Shown: piece after piece, positions 1 through 5,160 of the stretch | How positions within the stretch are numbered: position 1 is the stretch's first letter | How the letters are laid out: each line of letters begins with the position of its first letter | Source: JBBTWV01 sp038062615 | Lineage (GTDB): Bacteria > Patescibacteriota > Gracilibacteria > UBA1369 > UM-FILTER-53-11 | Assembly: GCA_038062615.1 (NCBI GenBank) | Contig: JBBTWV010000036.1 | Span: 1-5,160, forward strand | DNA length: 5,160 nucleotides | Reading direction: 5' to 3' | The notes under the pieces: generated by a model | The model's database searches: none | What the model was told of the DNA's origin: nothing | The model's input: the letters and a program-made list of their open reading frames with translations, nothing else | Translations under genes and position numbers: made by a program

Positions 1-53
1 TGTTCTACCTAAGAAATTTCAAGTAGCCAGCCTCCAGTTAATGCAACAGTGCC
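1..53 (+). mobile_element. Possible right end of an IS6/IS26-family insertion sequence (remnant or cut by window edge)
   Basis: Read on the minus strand, positions 53 to 42 are GGCACTGTTGCA. This equals the first 12 of the 14 bases of the IS26 terminal repeat as I remember it (GGCACTGTTGCAAA); positions 41 and 40 differ. In IS6-family elements the transposase gene ends a few tens of bases before this repeat. Here a frame open from position 3 reads FYLRNFK and stops at TAG 24-26, so it could be the last residues of a transposase lying outside the window. That is too short to identify by itself. If the end is at 53, the 8 bases at 54-61 (CACATAGC) would be one copy of the target duplication; the other copy would lie outside the window. 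The motif match is seen; the family assignment is inference and could be chance. Confidence 0.4.
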
Positions 54-65
54 CACATAGCGGGC

Positions 66-94
66 TTGACCCTTGAACTAAAATGCAGTAGAGT
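66..94 (+). promoter_or_regulatory. Candidate sigma70-type promoter for tsf giving a leaderless or nearly leaderless mRNA
   Basis: TTGACC at 66-71 matches the -35 consensus at five of six positions. It is followed after exactly 17 bases by TAGAGT at 89-94, which matches the -10 consensus at four of six. Transcription would start around 100-104, at or just before the ATG at 104, so the mRNA would have almost no 5' leader. This agrees with the lack of any Shine-Dalgarno sequence before tsf. An alternative -10, TAAAAT at 79-84 (five of six), has no good -35 at the right distance and would give a leader of roughly a dozen bases. Confidence 0.5.
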
Positions 95-103
95 TTTCGC
101 GCT

Positions 104-691
104 ATGACGATCAGTGTTGACCAGATTAAATCCCTCCGTGAGAAGACAGGAGTCTCTATGCAGACATGCAAGAAAGCTCTTGAAGAAGCCAACGGTGATG
201 AGTCCAAGGCCATAGATATTCTTCGCAAAAAAGGTGAAGCCAAAGCCGTAGAACGTGGTGAACGGAGTGCTTTGCAAGGTGCCGTGGTTTCGTATATTCA
301 TTCCAATAATAAAATTGGCGTTCTCCTCCAACTGGGATGTGAGACTGACTTTGTGGCCCGAGCGGACGATTTTATGGGACTCGCCAAAGATATTGCGATG
401 CATGTTGCGGCCATGAATCCCCTCTATTTGAAGCCATCTGATGTGCCGGCTGAATTGATAGAAAAAGAACGCGAGATTTGGAAAAGCCAGTTGAAGCAAG
501 AGGGCAAGCCCGAGAAGATGCTCGACAAAATCATGGAAGGAAAAGAAAGGAAGTTCCGGGAGGAAGTCTCCCTTCTTACTCAGCCTTTTGTGAAAAACCC
601 GGATTTGACGATTGAGAAACTCCTCGCTGATGCTGTTTTGAAACTCGGTGAAAACGTGAAGATTGTGCGGTTTACGCGATATGCGCTTTAG
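104..691 (+). CDS. tsf: Translation elongation factor Ts (EF-Ts), short form
   Basis: EF-Ts is the cytoplasmic guanine-nucleotide exchange factor that releases GDP from EF-Tu, so that EF-Tu can bind GTP and aminoacyl-tRNA again. The 195-residue product has the N-terminal UBA-like helical domain at about residues 5-45 (LREKTGVSMQTCKKALEEAN), then the family signature around CETDFVAR at 79-86. The TDF residues (81-83) of that signature insert at the EF-Tu nucleotide site. The conserved QPFVKNP stretch (160-166) and a terminal RFTRYAL follow. The length matches the short EF-Ts of Thermus and many candidate-phylum bacteria; E. coli EF-Ts is near 283 residues. The start at 104 directly precedes the UBA domain and has no Shine-Dalgarno, consistent with leaderless translation. 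In most bacteria rpsB lies just upstream; here it is absent and a promoter sits immediately before the gene. The TAG stop (689-691) overlaps the first bases of the inverted repeat that follows. Confidence 0.97.
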   Translation: MTISVDQIKSLREKTGVSMQTCKKALEEANGDESKAIDILRKKGEAKAVERGERSALQGAVVSYIHSNNKIGVLLQLGCETDFVARADDFMGLAKDIAMHVAAMNPLYLKPSDVPAELIEKEREIWKSQLKQEGKPEKMLDKIMEGKERKFREEVSLLTQPFVKNPDLTIEKLLADAVLKLGENVKIVRFTRYAL

Positions 692-715
692 GGGCAGTGC
701 GCACATATTTCTTCA
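690..715 (+). repeat. Left terminal inverted repeat (26 bp)
   Basis: It begins AGGGGCAGTGCGCACATATT and its 26 bases are the exact reverse complement of 935-960. Its first two bases are the last two of the tsf TAG stop codon, so the element abuts the gene with no spacer. Confidence 0.9.
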
Positions 716-721
716 GAATGG

Positions 722-821
722 TTGCGCAGGAATGTATCTGGATGCAAGGCGCGAGGAGCGCCGTGTAGCCAAAGCTACACAAGCGACGAGCAACAAAGCA
801 GACAGGTAGATTCCTGCACAA
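722..821 (+). repeat. Palindromic unit A (100 bp)
   Basis: The outer arms pair over 12 positions with a single C/A mismatch: 722-733 (TTGCGCAGGAAT) with 810-821 (ATTCCTGCACAA). At the exact centre is a perfect 7-bp hairpin, GTGTAGC (763-769) with GCTACAC (774-780), loop CAAA. Between arm and hairpin lie GGCGCGAGGAGCG on the left (748-760) and AAGCGACGAGCAAC on the right (781-794). These resemble each other as direct rather than inverted copies. Both arms and the hairpin share the same midpoint, 771.5. From memory, this GCGAGGAGCG / GCGACGAGCAAC pattern recalls dispersed intergenic palindromes in several bacterial groups; I could not check this. Confidence 0.8.
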
Positions 822-830
822 TCTAAAGAA

Positions 831-928
831 GCATGCAGATTTTGTCCATTTCTGCGTCACTCCTCCTTGAAATACCTTTTAGGTATTCCTTCGTCGTCCT
901 TTCTTGAACTGAACAAAATCTGCTATGC
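831..928 (-). repeat. Palindromic unit B (98 bp), same design as unit A in opposite orientation
   Basis: The outer arms pair over 15 bp with one bulged base (T924): GCATGCAGATTTTGT (831-845) with 913-923 plus 925-928. The centre holds a perfect 7-bp hairpin, AATACCT (871-877) with AGGTATT (881-887), loop TTT. The flanking segments, CACTCCTCCTTG before the hairpin and CTTCGTCGTCC after it, are counterparts of the segments of unit A read on the other strand. The TCTGC that precedes this core in B is also found in the reverse complement of A. The central hairpin is not followed by a T-run, so it is not an ordinary intrinsic terminator. Confidence 0.75.
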
Positions 929-934
929 TCCATT

Positions 935-960
935 TGAAGAAATATGTGCGCACTGCCCCT
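935..960 (-). repeat. Right terminal inverted repeat (26 bp), possibly translated
   Basis: This is the exact reverse complement of 690-715. It ends 6 bp before the preferred ribBA start at 967. If translation began instead at ATG 925, the repeat would be read in frame and would supply most of a 14-residue leader, MLHLKKYVRTAPGK. Confidence 0.9.
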
Positions 961-966
961 GGAAAA

Positions 967-2163
967 ATGAAGGAACTTGATGCTGTTCTTAGGGACCTGC
1001 GGAAGGGAAAAATGATCCTCCTCACCGATAGTGAAGATCGTGAGAATGAGGGTGATCTTGTTTGTAGCGCGGAAAAAATCACTCCGCAGAAAATCGCTTT
1101 TATGGCGAAGTTTGGCCGGGGTCTTATTTGCGCGCCAATTACGAAAAGCCGCGCGACGGAGTTGAAACTTCCACCCATGACGGAAGAAAATACGGCTCCA
1201 TTCCAGTGTAATTTTACGGTTTCTGTGGATGCGCGCTCAGGCACCACCACCGGTATTTCGGCGGCGGACCGCGCCCGCACGATTTTGGCTTTAGTGCATG
1301 AAAAATCTCGCCCCGAGGACTTTATACGTCCCGGGCATGTCTTTCCTTTGGTGGCTCGTGAGGGTGGCGTCTTGGTGCGCAGCGGCCACACGGAAGGTTC
1401 GCTCGACCTCCTACGCTTAGCAGGCCTTAAAGAGGCTGCCGTAATATGCGAAGTTATGGGTGATGACGGGAAAATGCTTTCGGGAACTCGACTCAGAAAA
1501 TTTGCGAAAACCCATAAAATTCGTATGGCAAATATCCAGTCCCTCATTGAGTATCGCCGTAAGCATGAACATATTGTGAAGAAAATGGTTGAGACCAAGC
1601 TGCCTACGGAATTTGGCGAGTTTAAAGCACTCGTTTATAAAACAACTACGGATAACAAAGAGCATGTGGCCTTAGTAAAAGGTAATATCTCTAAAAATCG
1701 TCCTACGCTTGTGCGGGTCCATTCGGAATGCCTCACCGGTGATGTTTTTCATTCGACTCGCTGCGATTGCAAAAGGCAGCTGCATGAGGCGCTTCGCCGC
1801 ATTTCCAAGGAAGGCGGAGTTGTTTTATACATGCGCCAGGAAGGCCGTGGCATTGGGCTAATTAACAAACTCAAGGCCTACAATTTTCAGGATCAGGGTT
1901 ACGACACCATAGAGGCCAATGAACTTTTGGGATTTAAGCCGGATTTGAGAGAATATGGCATTGGCGCTCAGATTCTTGCCGATTTGGGAGTTTCGCAGAT
2001 GCGGCTTTTAACAAATAATCCTCAAAAAGTAGTTGGGCTGGAAGGTTTCGGGCTTAAAATCGTGGAAAGAGTCCCTCTTGAAATAACTCCCAAATCTCGT
2101 CGTGATTATCGCTATTTGAAAGCTAAAAAGGCAAAAATGGGACATCTTTTATCTAAGGTTTAA
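967..2163 (+). CDS. ribBA: Bifunctional DHBP synthase / GTP cyclohydrolase II (RibBA)
   Basis: This cytoplasmic enzyme catalyses both first steps of riboflavin synthesis. The RibB domain (about residues 1-200 from this start) converts ribulose 5-phosphate to 3,4-dihydroxy-2-butanone 4-phosphate. The RibA domain (about 210-398) opens GTP to the diaminopyrimidine precursor. RibB motifs include EDRENEGD (23-30), FTVSVDARSGTTTG (83-96), RPGHVFPL (121-128) and HTE (141-143). RibA shows the zinc site SECLTGDVFHSTRCDC (253-268, Cys 255, 266 and 268), the catalytic stretch RQEGRGIGL (290-298) and TNNPQKV (349-355). Both domains look complete and the 398-residue length is typical. I prefer ATG 967 because family proteins begin right before the LRKGKMILLTD stretch. 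An in-frame ATG at 925 would add 14 residues encoded largely by the upstream inverted repeat. Neither start has a strong Shine-Dalgarno; GGA at 961-963 is weak. An extended -10-like TGCTATGCT at 921-929 lies in the repeat element but lacks a well-spaced -35. ribD follows without a gap. Confidence 0.96.
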   Translation: MKELDAVLRDLRKGKMILLTDSEDRENEGDLVCSAEKITPQKIAFMAKFGRGLICAPITKSRATELKLPPMTEENTAPFQCNFTVSVDARSGTTTGISAADRARTILALVHEKSRPEDFIRPGHVFPLVAREGGVLVRSGHTEGSLDLLRLAGLKEAAVICEVMGDDGKMLSGTRLRKFAKTHKIRMANIQSLIEYRRKHEHIVKKMVETKLPTEFGEFKALVYKTTTDNKEHVALVKGNISKNRPTLVRVHSECLTGDVFHSTRCDCKRQLHEALRRISKEGGVVLYMRQEGRGIGLINKLKAYNFQDQGYDTIEANELLGFKPDLREYGIGAQILADLGVSQMRLLTNNPQKVVGLEGFGLKIVERVPLEITPKSRRDYRYLKAKKAKMGHLLSKV

Positions 2164-3309
2164 GTGCCTATGACATTACCGACCTCCGATGAAATTTTTA
2201 TGCACCGAGCGCTTCAATTGGCGCGGCATGGAGAAGGTCTTGCTTCGCCAAATCCGATGGTAGGCGCGGTACTGGTGCGCGGAGGAAGAATTTTGGGGGA
2301 GGCTTTTCACAAGCAGTTTGGAGGAGCTCATGCCGAGCAGATGCTCATTCAGGATATGCGTGCTCGAAAAATTCAAATGGCTGGGGCAACCCTTTACCTC
2401 AACTTGGAACCTTGCGTTGAGTATTCCGGCAAAAAAACTCCGGCGTGTACCCGTGCGCTTTTGGACAGCAAAATACTAAGAGTGGTTGTTGCTTGTACGG
2501 ATCCTAATCCAAAAGTTTCCGGACGCGGAATAAACGCTTTACGCAAAGCCGGAATTCAGGTGGAAGTAGGATGTTTGAAGGATGAAGCCGAGAAACTCAA
2601 TGAGAAATTTTTTACTTGGATGAGGACGGGGAGGCCCTTTGTGTGCATGAAAGTGGCTATGAGCTTAGATGGAAAAATCGCCGCAAAAACAGGAGATTCC
2701 AAATGGATTACTTCAGAAACATCGCGTGCTTGGGTGCATGAATTGCGTGATACCTACGATGCCATTTTAGTAGGCATTGGAACGGTGGCCAAAGATAATC
2801 CACAGCTTGCCGGCAAGAAACGCGAACCCAAGCGCATCATTTTAGATTCCATGCTTCGCATTTCGCCAAAAGCCAAAGTTTTGAGAGATTCCAATGTCAT
2901 CCTCGTTACCACGACTCGCGCTCCCCGTAATAAAATTCAATATTTTCAAAAGCGCGGCATTGTTTGTAAAATCTTCCATCAGAGGCCGACCCGTGGGAAG
3001 GCTAAGCGAATACCGCGCCAGGAGGGCGCAACCTTTAAAATTTCCATACCTCCCCTGCTCCGTTTTTTGGCTCAGCAAGGGGTTTCCAGCGTTTTGGTAG
3101 AAGGCGGATCAGAAGTTTTTGGTTCATTTATTGATAAAAAAATGGTGGACCGTTTTTATTGGTTCATTGCTCCAAAAATTATTGGCGGCAGGAACGCCAA
3201 ACCGGCCATTGGAGGCGAAGGCGTGCTAAAGGTAGCAAGATCACTTCAGCTCAAAAACTGGTCGGTACATGAAATGGGCACGGATCTTCTTATTGAGGCC
3301 TCCATTTAG
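2164..3309 (+). CDS. ribD: Bifunctional pyrimidine deaminase / reductase RibD
   Basis: RibD carries out the next two steps on the GTP-derived branch: zinc-dependent deamination of the diaminopyrimidine, then NADPH-dependent reduction of the ribosyl side chain. The 381-residue product has the deaminase domain at about 10-145, with SPNPMVGAVLV (28-38), HAE (56-58) and LEPC (81-84). The reductase domain runs from about 157 to 381, with KVAMSLDGKIA (163-173), WITSE (181-185), LVGIGTV (202-208), LVEGGSEVFGSF (311-322) and APKIIGG (336-342). The deaminase zinc ligands would be His56, Cys84 and Cys95. Ten residues separate the two cysteines, where well-known members have eight. The GTG at 2164 directly follows the ribBA stop, with AAGG (2155-2158) five bases before it. 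ATG 2170, two codons on, is an equally plausible start. The genes are surely co-transcribed. ribE and ribH do not follow: the next gene is on the other strand. Confidence 0.95.
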   Translation: MPMTLPTSDEIFMHRALQLARHGEGLASPNPMVGAVLVRGGRILGEAFHKQFGGAHAEQMLIQDMRARKIQMAGATLYLNLEPCVEYSGKKTPACTRALLDSKILRVVVACTDPNPKVSGRGINALRKAGIQVEVGCLKDEAEKLNEKFFTWMRTGRPFVCMKVAMSLDGKIAAKTGDSKWITSETSRAWVHELRDTYDAILVGIGTVAKDNPQLAGKKREPKRIILDSMLRISPKAKVLRDSNVILVTTTRAPRNKIQYFQKRGIVCKIFHQRPTRGKAKRIPRQEGATFKISIPPLLRFLAQQGVSSVLVEGGSEVFGSFIDKKMVDRFYWFIAPKIIGGRNAKPAIGGEGVLKVARSLQLKNWSVHEMGTDLLIEASI

Positions 3310-3312
3310 GCC

Positions 3313-4332
3313 CTAAGCCTTTTCAAGCTGGTAAATATGGATGAGTGAAACCAGCACGGCCAGCACCATGGGAGCAATAATGGCTCCTTTGAGACCAAAG
3401 ACCATGAGTCCGCCAATGACCACTAGGAATGTGGCGAGAGGGTATGTTTTGGTTTGTCGCGAAATAATGAATGGCTTAATGAGATTATCAACAAAAGCCA
3501 CAATAAGCGTGCCCCAAAGCAGCAACCCGATTCCAGAAACGTAATGATCGTTGGCTATGAGAATAAGGCCTGCTGGAAGCCAAATAATACCTGTCCCGCC
3601 GATGGGGAGCATGCCCAAAAACCCCATGACGGTTCCCCAGAAAATGGGATTATGAATTCCCGCTACCGCGAGTCCGATTCCGCCCAAAAGTCCTTGCGCA
3701 ATAGCGGTAAAAAAAATGCCATAGAGCATGGCCAGTGAGACTTGCCGAAACTTTTGAAAAATCTGGAAGCCGTAAGGCGCCGGGAGCGGGATAATTTTTT
3801 CCAGTGATTGAACGATGAACTTCCCGTCTTTGAAAAAGAAGTACATGGCAAAAACGAGCAAGAAAAAGTTAAGGATGAGCCACACGATGCTTTTAAGGAG
3901 AGTGGTACTTTGTGAGACGAGCACCGCCGAAAACGACTGCGCGGCTTGCGTAATAGAAGAAGTAATATCTACCGGAGGAATGCTTATGTATTTGCTGATT
4001 TTTGCCACAAGATCATTGATATTGAGCCGTCCGGCGCGGATAAATTCATCAAAACTTTGATAGGTAGAGACAGCTTCTTGTGAGAGCAGAATGAAAAAGA
4101 AAAAGAAAACAACGCTGAAAATAATGCCGATGGCCAGCGAAACTGTGGCGGCAGCAACCCGACTTTTTCCTTTAAATTTAGCCAAAATCCACTCATAAAG
4201 GGGATAGGTCCCCGTTACCAAAACAGCGGCTAAAATAAGTGTCGTAAGAAATGGAGAAATCACCGCACCCAAAAAGAGGAATGAGAGCGTGATGGTGATG
4301 TGCATGAACGTGAGCTGAAAAGGCTTCATCAT
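3313..4332 (-). CDS. AI-2E family (PerM/UPF0118) membrane protein
   Basis: The 339-residue product is a polytopic inner-membrane protein of the AI-2E/PerM family. Members have been linked to export of autoinducer-2 or other small molecules and to ion or proton antiport; the substrate cannot be told from sequence. Hydrophobic segments lie at about 8-27, 29-48, 60-84, 145-167, 199-225, 229-260, 265-284 and 299-333, giving about eight crossings. A soluble stretch of about 60 residues (85-143) follows the third segment, as is usual in the family. Recognisable C-terminal motifs are MLPIGGTGIIWLPA (241-254), DNLIKPFII (282-290) and GGLMVFGLKGAIIAP (307-321). The start is ATG 4332 (an ATG-ATG pair), with no clear Shine-Dalgarno. 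It lies 9 bp after the murJ stop and in the same frame, so operon membership and translational reinitiation are likely. Its TAG stop is 3 bp from the stop of convergent ribD. Confidence 0.9.
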   Translation of the reverse strand: MMKPFQLTFMHITITLSFLFLGAVISPFLTTLILAAVLVTGTYPLYEWILAKFKGKSRVAAATVSLAIGIIFSVVFFFFFILLSQEAVSTYQSFDEFIRAGRLNINDLVAKISKYISIPPVDITSSITQAAQSFSAVLVSQSTTLLKSIVWLILNFFLLVFAMYFFFKDGKFIVQSLEKIIPLPAPYGFQIFQKFRQVSLAMLYGIFFTAIAQGLLGGIGLAVAGIHNPIFWGTVMGFLGMLPIGGTGIIWLPAGLILIANDHYVSGIGLLLWGTLIVAFVDNLIKPFIISRQTKTYPLATFLVVIGGLMVFGLKGAIIAPMVLAVLVSLIHIYQLEKA

Positions 4333-4341
4333 ACATGGCGA

Positions 4342-5160
4342 CTATAACACATTCATAAGGGTTCTGGAGCGAAAAACCCAGCAGATGCCGATGTAGCTTG
4401 CTGAACCCGCAAGAGTTGGAATGAGCAGCTGCAAAGTAAGCGGCCAAGAGGTGGAATGAGTGGCGTTGATAACAAAAACCATAATAATTGCCGCCAATAA
4501 AAATTTCCCAACTTCCATACAATCAATGACCTTGGCCTGCAGCCTTTTTTGAAGAAGGATAACAAGGAGGCTCGCATTGATAATATCGGCGAGTGAGTTG
4601 GCCAATGCCAAGCCAAGTGTGGCTAAGGGAAAAAACTTGGTAAAAATAATGCTGGCGCTGAGATTTACCACCACTGCGGCAATGCCCACGAGCACGGGTG
4701 TTTTGGTATCTTTAAGCGAATAAAAGGCACGTGCCAGTAAAAATACGACTCCTCCAAAGGAGAGCCCGATTAAAAAATAGAAGAGCGTATCGGCCGTTAA
4801 GGCTGTTTGATGCTCATCAAACTTGCCGTGACCAAGAAGCCATGCCACGAATGGAAACCGCAATGCGACCATTCCAAAAGCCAGTGGAATGATGAGGCCT
4901 AAAATGCGATGGAGATCGTCGCTGACGCGTTTTTGGAATCCCGCTAGGTTATTTTCGCTATGCAAAGTAGAAAGTACGCCAAAGCTTGCCACGGCAACGG
5001 AAATGCCAATGAGCCCTATGGGAAGGCTCTCAAGGTTGGATGCAAAATTAATGATAGTGACACTTCCTATGGGGAGCATGGAGGCGATGATCGTGTCCAC
5101 CATGAGCGAAAGTTGCGTTACCGACATGCCAAAAATACGCGGCAAGGCGAGCGTTATCAT
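4342..5160 (-). CDS. murJ: Lipid II flippase MurJ (MviN family), C-terminal half, 5' end outside window
   Basis: MurJ moves the peptidoglycan precursor lipid II across the cytoplasmic membrane. The 272 residues seen align by eye with the second half of a protein normally near 500-520 residues. The opening LPRIFGMSVTQLSLMVDTI corresponds to the segment that begins the second half in E. coli MurJ. It is followed by INFASNLESLPIGLIGISVA, LLGHGKFDEH, and ARAFYSLKDTKTPV at about 143-156, the counterpart of the family's FYSxxDTKTPV motif. Several further membrane segments lead to the C-terminus. The ATG at 5160 is the last codon visible at the window edge and is almost certainly an internal methionine, not the start. 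The TAG stop is at 4342-4344. The gene is followed at 9 bp by the AI-2E family gene on the same strand. No sign of degradation is visible in this part. Confidence 0.93.
   Translation of the reverse strand: MITLALPRIFGMSVTQLSLMVDTIIASMLPIGSVTIINFASNLESLPIGLIGISVAVASFGVLSTLHSENNLAGFQKRVSDDLHRILGLIIPLAFGMVALRFPFVAWLLGHGKFDEHQTALTADTLFYFLIGLSFGGVVFLLARAFYSLKDTKTPVLVGIAAVVVNLSASIIFTKFFPLATLGLALANSLADIINASLLVILLQKRLQAKVIDCMEVGKFLLAAIIMVFVINATHSTSWPLTLQLLIPTLAGSASYIGICWVFRSRTLMNVL

Larger units (their letters stand above)
690..960. mobile_element. MITE-like non-coding element with 26-bp terminal inverted repeats and two internal palindromes
   Basis: Nearly the whole gap between tsf and ribBA is one symmetric structure. 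Its ends are perfect 26-bp inverted repeats (690-715 and 935-960). After a single unpaired base (716), pairing continues for 5 bp (717-721 with 930-934). Inside are two palindromic units of about 100 bp (722-821 and 831-928) separated by 9 bases. No transposase or credible protein is encoded; the 62-codon minus-strand open frame at 672-860 merely crosses the repeats. Size, terminal repeats and lack of coding fit a miniature inverted-repeat transposable element that would depend on a transposase elsewhere. I see no target-site duplication: the left flank is GCGCTTT and the right flank GGAAAAA. Transcribed as RNA, it would fold into a long stem topped by two branched hairpins, so a structured RNA or a transcription-modulating role is also possible. 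Confidence 0.75.

Noticed and set aside
51..65. Hairpin GCCC / GGGC as a terminator of an upstream gene
   Set aside because: The stem is only 4 bp with a 7-base loop and no T-run.
2..76. Frame open from position 2 to TGA 74-76 as the tail of an upstream gene
   Set aside because: An opening of about 24 codons is expected by chance, and the peptide is not recognisable.
38..706. Minus-strand 222-codon open frame opposite tsf
   Set aside because: It is a shadow of tsf, whose EF-Ts identity is unmistakable; the antisense product has no recognisable features.
763..780. Intrinsic terminator for tsf at the unit A central hairpin (also considered the unit B hairpin at 871-887)
   Set aside because: Neither hairpin is followed by a T-run in either direction; they fit better as centres of the palindromic units.
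672..860. Minus-strand 62-codon open frame
   Set aside because: It runs across the repeat element and the end of tsf and resembles no protein; its LKKYVRTAP stretch is just the inverted repeat translated.
692..966. FMN riboswitch (RFN element) upstream of ribBA
   Set aside because: The expected conserved RFN segments are not seen, and the region is fully explained by the inverted repeats and palindromes.
879..1665. Minus-strand open frames opposite ribBA (239 and 82 codons)
   Set aside because: They are antisense to a clear RibB domain and low in recognisable protein character.
1..5160. CRISPR array, tRNA or rRNA gene, or TGA recoding as in Gracilibacteria
   Set aside because: There are no regularly spaced direct repeats and no cloverleaf-like or rRNA-like segment, and all five genes read through with standard stops.

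Overview
This is a compact bacterial chromosomal window of moderate GC content with short intergenic gaps. It uses the standard bacterial code: no in-frame TGA needs to be read as an amino acid. The EF-Ts is the short form of about 195 residues, its sequence style recalls Patescibacteria/CPR-type proteins, and ribosome-binding sites are weak or absent. Together these suggest a candidate-phylum bacterium, but the taxonomic call is inference and not proven here.

Layout. Positions 1-103 hold no complete gene. A sequence close to the terminal repeat of IS6/IS26-family insertion sequences lies at about 40-53, followed by a sigma70-like promoter (66-94) placed so close to the EF-Ts start that the transcript would be leaderless or nearly so. 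tsf (104-691, +) is complete. Between tsf and the riboflavin genes (690-960) is a 271-bp non-coding, MITE-like element. It has perfect 26-bp terminal inverted repeats enclosing two palindromic units of about 100 bp that share one architecture and face each other. Next come ribBA (967-2163, +) and ribD (2164-3309, +), with no gap between them. On the opposite strand, murJ (5160-4342, 5' end outside the window) and an AI-2E/PerM-family membrane protein (4332-3313) form a second probable operon. The two operons converge with only 3 bp between stop codons.

How the genes work together. RibBA makes both branch precursors of riboflavin: DHBP from ribulose 5-phosphate, and the pyrimidine from GTP. 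RibD then deaminates and reduces the pyrimidine. The last two enzymes, lumazine synthase (ribH) and riboflavin synthase (ribE), are not in the window, and no FMN riboswitch is visible upstream. MurJ is the lipid II flippase of cell-wall synthesis; the AI-2E-family protein is a multi-pass membrane protein of uncertain substrate.

The least ordinary part is the 271-bp element. It overlaps the tsf stop codon, and one of its terminal repeats could be translated as an N-terminal extension of RibBA. No multi-gene novel system is visible.
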